Shown piece by piece: positions 27,058-39,003 of a stretch of DNA of 64,000 nt. The stretch is taken from contig NC_080671.1 of NCBI RefSeq assembly GCF_030247195.1, positions 203,774,897 through 203,838,896 on the forward strand. The letters are read 5' to 3'. Made by a program: the position numbers and the translations under genes. Under the pieces are notes generated by a model. That model was not told the DNA's origin and searched no databases. It worked only from the letters and a program-made list of their open reading frames with translations. Position 1 is the stretch's first letter; every line of letters starts with the position of its first letter. The DNA comes from Topomyia yanbarensis. Its lineage: Eukaryota > Arthropoda > Insecta > Diptera > Culicidae.

Positions 27058-27371
27058 AACTTTTTTGCAGCCCTTTAGAAATATCCGAAAAATTGGAACT
27101 CTATTAAAGATCATTGCTCTCCATGAAAGAGTAAAAGTCAAGAAATTCCAATCTTCTAGGTGCAAAACTGAAGCCGTTATCGCATTTTGAAAGTTTATTT
27201 TGGGTCATATTGACTTCAACACCCAAACGAGGTAAAAGTTATTGAAAATAATGAGATGTCTACTGAAGTCTGAGCGTAGCGATGTCTTGGTCAGGCGGAA
27301 GGAGTCTTACAGAATAATATCGGAAATGGAGGAAATAGGGCTCAATCCACGATTCCATCAAGTATCTTCCC

Positions 27372-28872
27372 ACCCGTTCAATGAAACCAAGAAAGCACAT
27401 TCCATATTTTCTGGGGAAAATCTGGGAGCGCCTGCGTGCTTTGTCTGTAAGATCGTACAAGATTACCTTAGTTTGGGTTTCCTTGCATTGCTCCATTCCA
27501 GGTAATGAAGAAGCGGACTCTTTAGCTAAGGCGGGTGCTTTGCAAGGTGACATATATGAAAGACCAATTAGCTTCAGCGAATTTTTCAGTATTACTCATC
27601 AGAGAACCCTCGAAAGTTGGCAAACTTCATGGAGCAATGGTGAACTGGGAAGGTGGCTACATACGATAATCCTAAAGGTATCGACGAAATCTTGGTTCAG
27701 GGGGATGGATGTGGGTCGGGATTTCATTCGCGTGATGTCTCGGCCCATGTCCAATCACTACACGCTGGACGCACATCTTCGGCGTATTGGGCTCGTGGAT
27801 AGCGGTATCTGCGCTTGTGGCAACGGTTATCACGAGATCGAACATGTTGTCTGGGCATGCGCCGAATACTGCTCTGCCAGATCTCAACTGTTCGATTCCC
27901 TTCGGGCCCGAGGAAGATCACCCAATGTCCCGGTTCGAGATGTACTAGCAAGCCGCGATATTCTCTACATGTCCCTTATATACACGTTCCTCAAAACTAT
28001 CAATATCCAAATTTAAATGCCCCTATATTTTCTCTTATTATTCCCAGAAGTGCCCTCTTCCGCCTACCGTACCCCAACGATGGTCTGATATGACTCCAAG
28101 ACGAGACAAAACAGCTGTCGAATGAACCAACAACACGAGACCTACAGTACAACATGACACGCGCAACGCTGTATGTTTCGGATCCGTATCTGAGCCGTAC
28201 TACGAAATCGTCTGGAGGAACCCCTGCCGGCTCGAGGGAAACCGCCCGGCGTCCCAATACTTGATGCATCCGTTCGAATCTGTAATCCTGGCCGTTGATT
28301 CCTGATGCCGGAAACTGAAAGTTATCCCCCCCCCCCCCTGTCAGGCTTGTCCACCCTCTCTCCCATGTCTCTGATACACAGATGTATGACTTCACCCCCT
28401 TCTCCCCTTGAATATCTTCCCAAAACTTATGTCCCCTTCCATCTTCTAGTTTTAGTTGATCAATATTTAATCTCGTTAAGAAATGCCCAACAGTACCACT
28501 ACTTTAAAATAGTCCTAATTAATTCCCCCTAATCTTGAACCACTCTCCCTAGTTATTTCTAGTTAATAAGCTTGTAAAATGTTTCGCTTAGTTAATAATT
28601 AATTTCTCCAACAATCCCCCTTCTAAAAATCATAAAGTGAATTACTATACAAAGAACACACAAAATGACCCGTCCCCCTAATCTTACAAATATTATATTA
28701 CCCCCTCTTGTATACGTATAAGTTAGCTGCATTTTTTTAGTTTCATTATATAAAACAAAATAATATTGAAATGTGTAACCCCCTAGTTTTAAGAAATTTT
28801 AAATGTAAAACAATGAAAAAATGGAACCTTTAAGCTAATGCATACGTGCCTTATCAAATAAACAAATCGAAA
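27372..28872 (+). mobile_element. 5'-truncated non-LTR retrotransposon with RNase H
   Basis: A perfect 12-bp target duplication AAGTATCTTCCC (27360-27371 and 28873-28884) bounds it. The ORF to 28016 is the C-terminus of ORF2: the RNase H end (VWVSLHCSIPGNEEADSLAK, with the last catalytic Asp), then a conserved block (GRWLHTIILKVSTKSWFRGM, DVGRDFIRVMSRPMSNHYTL) and a CCHC motif (CACGNGYHEIEHVVWAC). The 850-bp 3' UTR is C-rich and ends TTATCAAATAAACAAA. The coding part has no visible stop, so it looks fairly young. An I-like clade is likely. The 5' truncation removed the reverse transcriptase. Confidence 0.92.
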
Positions 28873-28884
28873 AAGTATCTTCCC

Positions 28885-29995
28885 GGAATGGATGTTTTCT
28901 TGATGGACTCTTGTATTTTTCGGAATATTTAAATATTATCTGGTTACGTTCTTTTGGAGAAAAAGCTGTGCATGCGAATGCGACCAGCTCGTTTTTTTGT
29001 TTACTGCTTTTGTCATGTGCCTAAATAATAATTACATCTTCTAGACAAATCTTTCAGCTCATACCTTTGTTGGGGTTTGAGGTAGGACCACCATCATTAT
29101 TTCGAGGAACGGATTTGTTCCCGTGCAAGCTTCAGTCGTTCACTGCAAAATAACTATGATTCGAAGATGCCAACTCGATACTTTTTCTGATTGTATTAGT
29201 TCTGATTCGATCAGTGTTATGCGTCCAATACGTTATTATAACTCATATCGAATGTAATAATTCGTAAGGTGTTTTCTAGATACAAAATGTACTTGTCGAA
29301 CAAACAGAGTTCGCACGAACTGTGCAACCTTCAATCATATACCTTCAATACGAATGAAATCAATATGCTCACGATTTACTGCCGTACATCAGCAGGAGAT
29401 AAATGCAATGCTACAACAGTTGTCTTGATGGCGCTAGTATTTCTGATACCTTTATAACTCTTTAACTCGAGTTCAAGCCCGCTCTGAGCTCATACCTACT
29501 GTCTGCCATAAATCAAAACAAAAGCCCACATATGAACGGCAACCAGCAGCGCAGAAGCATCAGCATCATAGTATAACCACCGTCATGCCACCAGTTTGCG
29601 ATGCAAGGAAGAAAAGAAGTCAAAGGGAATAATACAAGTAGTAATAAATGTAAATATTTATGTTTAATAATACGGTGGAACAGATACGATCAAAATTTTG
29701 CAAGAATTATGCGTGTAATCTGAGCTGTTGAAAGATAAATGTATCCTACCAATCATAAGTTTCGCATATGTTGAAGTAAGCTGCATGCATGCTGCAAAGT
29801 CTATGATGAAGTTAGCAATTATGACTAGCATTCAGTGGGTTTAAACCTCGAATGAAATATGGTGATAACACTTAAAGACATTACGCTAACCATCCTTGGG
29901 AATAGGTCAATAAAGGAATATGAACTATTATAACTGCTTAAGGTACAACTCAGAGAGCCTCAAAAAGTGGTCATTTTTGAAAACGAAAAAAAAAC
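28885..29995. other. unannotated AT-rich stretch
   Basis: I see no gene. At about 29040-29140 a minus-strand segment has an acceptor-like TTTTGCAG and donor-like AAAG|GTATGAG. Frames tested are stopped or give the wrong phase for a Wnt exon. Confidence 0.5.
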
Positions 29996-30120
29996 AATTT
30001 TTACATTTCTTATTATTACATTTCTTATTAAAAATGTTTAGAATTCGCTTAAACCTTCAAGATTTTTTGCGAGGCCAGAAAGGCCGAGTCTTATATAACA
30101 ACCAAACGTTGCGTTAAACT
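29996..30120 (+). repeat. B-subfamily element, 5' fragment
   Basis: TTACATTTCTTATTA..AAAATGT, AGAATTCGCTTAAAC and GCGAGGCCAGAAAGGCCGAG follow in the usual order, then the copy breaks off. Confidence 0.5.
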
Positions 30121-30534
30121 TTTAGCACGAGTGGGTAGTAAGCATAGGGTGAGGGTAATAAAATAGGGATTTGTCTTATTTTCGCAATACACACGCTTAC
30201 ATTACATTTACATTAAATCACTTGCAGTGTAATTGTGCAAATGAAGTTGTCGTGCATCGAAATTTTCAAATGAGTGCCACCGATATATACGTGGCAGATT
30301 TCAAATTCATGAAAATGTCCAAAATTTCGAGTGTGTAATTACCCACTCGGTTATTTTCGAGTGGGTAGTACTACTCACGCTATCCGCCGGCCCTGTTTGG
30401 GACAATGTCTGTGTGTAAATATGTGGCAATCTCTCATTCGTGAATGATGAAAATTCTGACACTTACTCGACCCGCAACGTATATAAACGCGTAAGTGGAC
30501 CAATTGATTAAGGATAGATTTTTAACACAAACTA

Positions 30535-30790
30535 TAGTTTAAAACGCACGAATGGGGGTAGGTTCGCCAAATTTTGGAAGAATTCGTTAAGTTAACCCCA
30601 AAAAATTCGCTATTAAAATGAGTTTGATGCGATAGAAAAATATCCTGGAAAATGGGATGTATCTATTAATGTGGGACATAATGAACAATAAATATTGTAA
30701 TAGTTAGACAGTACCGAAGGAGTCTCTTCTGGACGAGTGTAGAACGACTTTGTTTCTACCAGAGTTACAAATAATCGAAGCTTTATTTTG
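30535..30790 (+). repeat. dispersed repeat (GGTTCGCCAAATTTTG)
   Basis: GGTTCGCCAAATTTTG, GCGATAGAAAAATATCC and CGACTTTGTTTCTACC recur in order at 43135-43450. The downstream part of that copy recurs at 34330-34450. The class is unknown. The following stretch to 31820 shows nothing else identifiable. Confidence 0.45.
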
Positions 30791-31825
30791 ACGGCTGAAA
30801 ATGAACCTGATGCGACTCGCGGTGAATAGAAAAAATATTCATTCAAATATCCATGTTATTCATTCAGTTGAACATCGAACAATATATTCATTTCACTAAT
30901 TATCAAGGAAAATGTTTTCAAATGCCGGTAAAGCATATGAAACAACAATCATCATCGCTTACATTATGTTAAGGCCTACTTTGATGTGTTTGATTCGTTG
31001 CTACATGGTCGTTTCGTGTAATAATCGGAGACGAATGAAAATATGCATGGATGAATGGGTGTTTTGTTCGTTTGACGTTTTCAGCTGCGTCACTGAATAT
31101 TGAAAATGAATGTGGCTGAATATGATCAATTTTCATTCAATGAGTTTGAATATTTTTAACTCTGGTTTCTACTTACTTGGAGTCAGTGGCTTCTTCTGAT
31201 AAGAACATATAAAAATCCACTTTGTTCACGACTCTCCATCTCCATTCAACCGAGTTCTTCATCAAAAGAGACACAATATTTTATTTCACATATCAAAACA
31301 TGTCGAATCCCGTTATTAGACAGCAAAATACATCGCATTGTTGTTTATGTCAATAGTTTTTTTTTAATCATTTTTTATTGTGGGCTTCACAAATTCAAGC
31401 CTTGGATAAAATGTAAATGTTGTAGTTTATAAAGTGCAAAAGAGATTTATAATAAACAGTAATATCATAATAACTTATTTTAAAGGTTTTCTTCCACAAA
31501 TAGTCTAAAATATTTCAATTCTCTGAACACATGGAGCATTCGTGTCTTCAACAAAATGGTTTGTAATAGCACTCTTGAAAACATTGCTGAAGACATCCAC
31601 TCTCGAAATAAATTTGTTTGAAGTTAAATAGTTCATAATTACTTCTAGGAGGATTTCACGCCAAAATTATTTCATCAGATGATGTGCTGTTTTATGTTTT
31701 TTTAAATTCTATAATCCTCCGAAATTGGTGGTTTCGAAATCATGTGATCTTTACCTTAAATTACAGTTTTCAAACATTTATTTAACCTATTCATAGAATT
31801 GATAATACAGGGTTATTCAATATGA

Positions 31826-32222
31826 TGTTTTGCCTTTTTTGGCCGAGAGTCATATTTCATTCGACTCAGTTCGTCGAGATCGGAAATAGTCTGTATGTGT
31901 GTGCAAGTATGTGCGCATGTGTCAAAAAATGTGATTCATTTTTCTCAGAGATGGCTGGACCGATTTGCCCAAACTTAGTCTCAAATGAAAGGTATAACCT
32001 ACCCATCGGCTGCTATTGAATTTTGTACCGATCGGAATTCTGGTTCCGGAATTACGCGTTTAAGAATGCGGTCACATAGAAATTTCCCATATAAACTATC
32101 GTTAAAATTAAAAATATAATTTTTATTTTTGATGCCAAATGTCTTTAAGGTGCATAACGTCGAGATTTGATGCAAACTCAAAAAAAAATTTCACGAACAT
32201 TCACTTTTTTGGATTTTGGCAC
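31826..32222 (+). repeat. A-subfamily element, partial
   Basis: It has GTTTTGCCTTTTTTGGCCGA, TTCGACTCAGTTCGTCGAGA, a GTGTGT tract, AGATGGCTGGACCGATTTGC and TCAAATGAAAGGTATAACC. The 3' end is replaced by the next copy. Confidence 0.5.
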
Positions 32223-32223
32223 A

Positions 32224-32814
32224 TTTTTGCCTTTCTCATATAGAAAGGTTATGCTATCACTCTGAAAACCGTCAATCTAAATATTTTTTTTTGACTGGCA
32301 TAAGGTTTATGGATTTTAATAGGGGTGTAGTTGATGGTGTCCAGAGAGATAGCTTACCCCCTCCCCCCCTCTACTGTTCACTCCCCTCCCTTTAAAATCC
32401 CCTTAAATCATCCCTCAGACCACAACCCCATCCATCCTTCATACCCCCCCCCCCTCTCAACCCCATCATCTTTAAACCACCACTATATCACAAAGCATAC
32501 CAAATAAAGCTGGGGAGTCGTTCGTTCGTGGGATTTTCGCCCTCCTCACACACCCACCCCCGCATGACAAAATGAGTAAGCAGATAACATTGAACTAATG
32601 CTTATTAGGCTAATTAAGTATGATATTTTTTTGTTTCAACTGTTTCACCGCCGACATATAGCTCATCAAGTTTGTGGCTGGCGATCCATTGTGTATAAGT
32701 GCAAAGTGTACTAACAATGTAATAGACATTTCCACAAGTATTTTGAACATAACCAGCCTCCGAGCCATACTTTAGAGAAGCGAGCAAGGCACAATTGCAC
32801 CGCTAGGTGGTTTT
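32224..32814 (+). repeat. A-subfamily element, both ends present
   Basis: The 5' end is TTTTTGCCTTTCTCATATAG with hairpin CCTTTCT/AGAAAGG. The 3' end is GGCACAATTGCACCGCTAGG then TGGTTTTAA. The GGCCCGG core and conserved block are missing here, replaced by C-rich sequence (32355-32470), so this is a short derivative. Confidence 0.6.
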
Positions 32815-32918
32815 AACGTAGAATTTCCAACGGTCATGCTATTGTTGTTCAGTATTGTTTGGCATTTCCTAATGGGATGACTTACATCGGCTCACTGTCC
32901 TCAAATTGGTCAACGGTA

Positions 32919-33118
32919 CAGTGAAGACCCGATTTTATAAGCCCTCGATTTTATCAACCCTCGATTTTATCAGCTTGTTGACCCGATTTTATCAGCTTTA
33001 TATAAAAATTGATAGTAGGTAGTTTGAGGGGCTCTAGCGGACGAACCAAGTAGAATTCGAGTAAATCATTTCCTGAGCATATTTTTCTTATCATAGAGAT
33101 ACGAAATATGCAAATAAT
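32919..33118 (+). mobile_element. pogo/Tigger-style element, 5' part
   Basis: After TA (32917-32918) it starts CAGTGAAGACCCGATTTTAT and repeats CCCGATTTTATCAGC-type modules four times. The body matches 51963-52294 (GAATTCGAGTAAAT, TTTTTCTTATC). It is broken at 33119 by an A-subfamily element, and I did not find its 3' end. Confidence 0.6.
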
Positions 33119-33668
33119 TTTTTGCCTTTCTCCTATAGAAAGGTTATGCAATCACTCTGAACATCGTCAACTTAATCCCGGCCATTTTTTTGACTTGCAT
33201 ATGTTTTCTGTATTTTAACAGGGTCGTAGGTAGGGGGATACGGAGAGGAGCACCCCCCACTTCACTCACCACCCTTCCCTAAACCGCCCTTCCCTCAGCA
33301 AGTACCCCACCACGCGAATAAAATTTTCTAATTCCTCTAGAATAAACCTTCCTAGTGGGTCTGAAAAACCAGTGAAAAATTTGGTTTGCAATGATTTTGA
33401 GTTGAGAGACTAATTTAAAATTTAAAGTTGAAAATTTTTGGCAGGGTCCAAACTCCCGAACCCTCCTCTTGGATCCGCCGCTGGTTTCAAGCATTTCAGC
33501 GTCGACACATAGCAACTCAAGTTCGTAGCTGTCGATTCATTGTACGTATGTGTAAATCACACTGAATATCTAATAGACAGTTCCACCATTATATTAAACA
33601 TAACCAGCCATGGAATCGTAGTTTGGATAAATGAGAAAGGCACAATTGCACCACTAGGTGGATTAAGA
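33119..33668 (+). repeat. A-subfamily element, both ends present
   Basis: It starts TTTTGCCTTTCTCCTATAG with AGAAAGGTTATGCAATCAC and ends ATGAGAAAGGCACAATTGCA then CCACTAGGTGGATT. Like 32224-32814 it lacks the core and carries C-rich sequence. A GGATCCGCCGCTG fragment lies at about 33472. Confidence 0.6.
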
Positions 33669-34504
33669 TTCTATGGGATTGTGTGAAATCAAAAGTCTAG
33701 CTGGCTAAGCCTGCATCGAGTGAGGCATTGAAAGCCAACATTACTCGAGTAATTAGCCATATACCACTTGAAATGCTCGAACGCATCTTCAAAAATTGAG
33801 CCACTCGAATGGACCACCTCACGCACTGCTATGGTCAATATTCAAAAGAAATTCTTTACAAACAATAAATGGTAAAGAATTTTCTTTCGAGTTATAATAA
33901 ATATTTCGTGATTTGATTCATTTTTTAATGTTTTTTGCCAGTTTGAAAAAAAAACCTTATGATGAATCACACTGTACAACAAATATCAAATGCTCATAAA
34001 AATCGATCAGCTGCTGGTTCTGCAAGAATCAAACGGAAAACGCCATTGTTCTAAAATTTCCTTCTGCTTTCGGAAAGTGTTCTTCTTGTTATTAATCATG
34101 TTAAGATTTCGTCTAAATTCTCCTCATTTCCAAACTGAAAAGTATATTCAGCAAATGTTGACAGTTATGCAATGTTTCGGTAAGCAAATCAGAATCCCAT
34201 TCCCAAAATTTTCAAAAAGTCCTCATGATTCTTTAAACAATATGTTCTCAATGTGCTGACTAAAGAATTATTATTGTTGGATTTAATTACCCCGGTTATC
34301 CCGAAAACTTTTCTTAGTTACGCCGCTGCTTGGAGTAACTTATTTCGAATCTCATTTTCCAAGAAATGTTCGAGATCGATCCGATATTTATAAGTTAGAA
34401 AATCTGCTGTTGGAAGATTCATGCAAATGAATTTTTTTCACCGATAAGAGATCATGGTTCATCCAGACAACTTTGAATTGTTCAGTGATTATTTCTAGCG
34501 ATGG

Positions 34505-34565
34505 TAGAAAGAAAAATGAGTTAAAACCACCTAGTAGTGTGATGAGACATTTCTTATAACACTTG
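34505..34565 (-). repeat. B-subfamily 3' end
   Basis: On the minus strand it reads TAAGAAATGTCTCATCACAC then TACTAGGTGGTTTTAAC. It is the 3' terminus of the B subfamily. Confidence 0.5.
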
Positions 34566-34883
34566 TCACTCTCTCCGGATATTATAACAATTGAGAACAT
34601 TTACAGCATGATGTTTAGCGATGATTTTGATAACACATATTATATGGGATAGTGGTAGGCCTCACAGAGACGCTCAAATTAACATCTTTGGATATTATAT
34701 CGATCGAATTAGCATGGGACATCTTTGCGAGAAATGTCGAAAGTCAAATCAAAATGAAGGTAAAACGAAAAAAATGCCCTTTAAAATATGGGACAATCCA
34801 CTTAATACTAATGCTTTGTGAATAAAATATTTAAGTTCTTCATTCAATGCATTATGTATGGAAAAACTGAATTTCCTTTTAGA

Positions 34884-35066
<183 letters not shown>

Positions 35067-35151
35067 TAACAAATGGAAAAAATATTGCGTATATTTGAAG
35101 AACATATCATTAATAGCGTTCATTCAAATTTCCATGGCGATCTGAGAAATA

Positions 35152-36305
35152 GAGATGGTCGGGTTTAAATTTTTTCGAACCCTATCCCGAGAGCTTGAAA
35201 AAGGAAAAATCCGATCCGAGCTCGAAATTATAAAACTTGAAAACACGAACCCGGCCCGAGCCCGATCATTATAAAATTGAAAAACCCGAACCCGAGAATG
35301 AAAAGTTTGTAAAACCTGTACCCGACCCAAATCAGAAAATTTATAACTTGACAAACCCGATTCTAACCCAATTTATTAATATGTAAGAGTAATTTGGTAT
35401 GTAAGCTTTGGCAAATGGCAATTCGAATTCGACAGTTTACACGTCACCCAGACTACCACAAATCCACTAATATCTGGAAAAGAATTCCTTAAGATCGTGG
35501 AAATTCATGTAATTTCATTCAGGAATCCGGATCATGCAACGGCTCAGCCCAGGACAATCTGATAGAAAGTGCTGCCTTCATATATGTACTACTGATTTGA
35601 TAGTGGCGCTAGTATACATCACCATAAGAGTGCCATCGTTGTTCATGACTTTCTAGATTTCTACTCGCTTTGATTTCTGTGCACTGTAGCCGAGTTTCAG
35701 GCGTTTACTCTAATCGCGGCCTAAGTATCGGCCTCAAAGGTTGTCGAAATTCATATTCCATAGTGGAAAGTTGAACCAATATTTTCCGACAAATTTTCTT
35801 TGACTTGGTTTATTGATGATTACCATGAAAAATAAATCGCGTGGGGAATTTAGATGCGAAACACTTATTGTTGAATGCTCTCTCATGTGTGCTCGCTTCA
35901 AAAATAAAATAATTTGAACAGTTTGTGAATCTGAAGAGAAGTTTTATACACGAATGAAAACATACAATATTTGAGCAGCAGAAAATATAACGAATTCTAG
36001 CGATTGAAAGGTGATAAAATTTAGTACGGTTATATGTGTCATCCATTCGTATCATGAAGTAAAGTTATTTACTGTTTAAAACCCGAACCCGTCAGTTCCA
36101 AATTTGAAAACCAAAACCCGAAAGTTAAAGAAAGAAATTTCAAAAACTCGCACCCGACCCGAGCCCGAGAATTTCAAATTTGAAAACCCGGAACTCGACG
36201 CGAACCCGAGAAGTTTAAATTTATAGAACCCGAACCTGACCTGAAACCCGTCGGGTTCGGGTCGGGTCCAGATTTTGGGTCCAAAAACCCGAACCCGACT
36301 ATCTC
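35152..36305. mobile_element. TA-flanked TIR element with GGGTTCGGGTCGGG arrays
   Basis: Left end TA|GAGATGGTCGGGTTTAAA and right end CCCGAACCCGACTATCTC|TA are inverted repeats. Within 200-250 bp of each end, CCCGAACCCGA-type modules repeat many times. The centre (35400-36050) is ordinary AT-rich DNA. No transposase ORF. The C-rich strand runs the same way at both ends except at the outer right tip (36248-36275), which is G-rich on the plus strand. Confidence 0.8.
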
Positions 36306-36452
36306 TAGCGTTTTTATCTACACCACATTTTTTGCGGTGGCCTAAAATAACAAGTATTCGTTTATCGCTCTGAAATTTTCACAGAGTATTCGAAATTGCT
36401 TTCTCCAGCGACGTACACAGGATTTCAATTTTTTATTGCACTTTAATTAAAT

Positions 36453-36705
36453 CTTGAGCGTTTTTTCAAAAAGACATATCTGCAATAAGTTACTCTCTTT
36501 GTTTACTTTCTCTTCTGTTAATAATTCGGTTACTTTAACATTTATCCCTCAACTCTTTGCATAATATGCTAGTTAAAACTACCGTTTTTCGATCTGTACT
36601 GTAAAATAAGTGAAAAGTGTTAAAGTGACGCCGTAAAAATTGAAAGAGAAAGTAAACAAAGAGAGTAACTCATTGCAGATATGTCTTTTTGAAAAAACGC
36701 TCAAG
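36453..36705. mobile_element. 253-bp MITE with long TIRs
   Basis: CTTGAGCGTTTTTTCAAAAA begins a left arm that is nearly perfect for 62 bp, and weaker to about 88 bp, against the right arm ending GAAAAAACGCTCAAG. The flanks show AAAT on both sides (36449-36452 and 36706-36709), a likely 4-bp target duplication. Confidence 0.85.
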
Positions 36706-36729
36706 AAATAAGCAATTTTGTTACGACTT

Positions 36730-37085
36730 TTATGATATGTTCAGCGTATTTCTATTCAAAAGGGTGCCATTTCGCAAAAAAAAAACAAAATATCGTCGCT
36801 TTCTATCGTTCTAAGGAATCGAAAAAACTTTTGTTCTTGGCTCTAGGTCCAAAATTACGGAAGATAGATTTTCGGCCGTGGACCTTTTCCAAAATAACTA
36901 GTCTGTGGGAAAATGTCCAGCCGCAATCTGGTGTTGAAAACACTTGACACTTTTAGTTTTTGTACATCAAAACTAAATCGCAGTTTACGGGATCTCGATT
37001 CATCTTTAAATTGTAACAAGTAAAATTTCTTAAATATGCCTATGTTTTCGTGCTCTACCGTGGTGTTTGTCGATCCGTTACATAT
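36730..37085 (+). repeat. dispersed repeat, copy 2 (TTGGCTCTAGGTC)
   Basis: Same block order as 23160-23575, ending with GATCTCGATTCATC and AATATGCCTATGTTTTCGTG. Confidence 0.5.
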
Positions 37086-37399
37086 ATGAACCCTTAACGA
37101 GGTGACCTGCTATACAAGACCAAAAAAAGTTTTTTTTACTTATGGCGATAGATAAAGCGAAGCGATATATTACAACAATATATGTAGATATTTTAAGATT
37201 CTAACAAACATTTTAACCATTTCTGTGGCACGTTAGTATCAAAAATTCATGTGAATAAAATGTAATTTCTAGAAAGCGGCGGAAAAATGGGTAAAATCAA
37301 ACTGAAGGTATACTTATGTTAATTGGAAATTTCGTTGTTTCATTGATTATAAGCCGTGTGGTGTCCGGCGGGCTGAAATCTTTTTGCACTATTTCAGCC

Positions 37400-37562
37400 A
37401 AGAATAGAACCTCTGGGGACTGCTCCCATGTCGTAAGAGGCGACTAACAACGTGCTAGGAGTTCCTAGGTCGAGGTATTGCTCCGTACCGAAGACTTAAG
37501 GAGTTCCTAGGTCGAGGTATTGCTCCGTACCTAAGACTTAACACCTAAGACCTAAGACTTAA
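37400..37562 (+). repeat. 42-bp tandem duplication in a LINE-like fragment
   Basis: CTCCCATGTCGTAAGAGGCG at about 37424 resembles a motif found in insect LINE untranslated regions. GGAGTTCCTAGGTCGAGGTA..TGCTCCGTACC is then repeated twice with a period of 42 bp, followed by CCTAAGACTTAA triplets. It directly abuts the palindrome. Confidence 0.6.
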
Positions 37563-37563
37563 C

Positions 37564-38185
37564 AAAACTTTTTGTGCAATTTAACAGCTCCATCTAAGGC
37601 CAATTCAATAAATTTCCTACATGAAAGTTTACTTTTGTTAAAAAACGGTTTTTAAACCAAAGCTGGAAGTTAAACCTTGGCGTGGAAGAGCCGGTATATT
37701 AATATATGCTATTACTTAGTGTAGAATTAGATTTTGCCCTTTACGGCTATTATACAACCGCCAGAAGAAACTTAAAACGTTGGTACACAATCGAGAATAG
37801 CGAATCAGAGAAGCTGACTATATATCAGTGATTTACTAAATACAGAATGGATAATGGTTATGATGTAAAACCTTAAGGTTTTACATCATAACCATTATCC
37901 ATTCTGTATTTAGTAAATCACTGATATATAGTCAGCTTCTCTGATTCGCTATTCTCGATTGTGTACCAACGTTTTAAGTTTCTTCTGGCGGTTGTATAAT
38001 AGCCGTAAAGGGCAAAATCTAATTCTACACTAAGTAATAGCATATATTAATATACCGGCTCTTCCACGCCAAGGTTTAACTTCCAGCTTTGGTTTAAAAA
38101 CCGTTTTTTAACAAAAGTAAACTTTCATGTAGGAAATTTATTGAATTGGCCTTAGATGGAGCTGTTAAATTGCACAAAAAGTTTT
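37564..38185. repeat. perfect zero-spacer palindrome, 311-bp arms
   Basis: The arms 37564-37874 and 37875-38185 are exact reverse complements by base-by-base comparison, with no spacer; the centre is CCTT|AAGG. The outer ends read AAAACTTTTTGTGC and its complement. The match stops abruptly at 37563/38186. No ORF, TSD or terminal motif that would name a transposon was seen. Confidence 0.97.
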
Positions 38186-39003
38186 TTATGTTGCAAGCGA
38201 TCTGTAGATGTGTTAAATTAGTTTTTTTTTTAATTAAATCTGGAACCGTCTACCGACAAATCTACATTAACGAATATCTCCAAAAGTGACTTCTTAAGGT
38301 CTCATGAAGGCCTGACACTAGCTTTATGATACTTTTGCTTTCCTAAACAGTGATAAAAATCTCAACATTCCTGAACTTCACTTTGTCAGAAAATGTAGGG
38401 CCATCGGAAGCTAAAACACCGGCTACCCGGTGTAGTGCACTGTCAGGGGCGAAAGCGACATGGGAGAGTCGAGATTTTTGATGGCTTGCAAGTCATCTGG
38501 TCTGGTGTTGTGTTGGGTGTTCCGCGGGTGAAAGTAGACATAAACGTTGTACGAAATTCTTGGATTTAGTGATGTCCGATTTTGACAAATTGTTATCTGC
38601 TGGTCGAGTGATTTTCGAGAGCCCGATTGGTGTATTCGATTAGTAGACCGTAACAACCGATTACTGCGTACAGGTATGAGTGGCTTGGTGTTTTTGGAGA
38701 GTCTTCCCGTTTTGTTCCGCGATTTTCAAACTTGGATGGTGGCCTCTTTGTGGTATTTTGAGGTGCTTAACGGATATTAGTTGGTTGAGTTGGATATTCG
38801 GAAAACTGACAGCCGATTATTGATTTTTTTATTGTTATAATGATTAATAGATTATCTGCGTGAATCGTGTAAAAATCCATTACTACATGTATTACCTATG
38901 TATTTTCTTGTTAACGGTTTTCTGCGGATATGATTTTCTATAGACTCTTTGCGCCCGGTCTTGCGAAGTGTCGGGGATTACGTCCAGAAAGACTGTCAAA
39001 ACG

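Noticed and set aside
29034..29140. Possible Wnt first exon (ATGATGGTGGTCC..CAAAG|GTATGA on the minus strand)
   Set aside because: It ends in phase 0, but the exon at 21716 needs phase 2; the leader would also be too short and not clearly hydrophobic.
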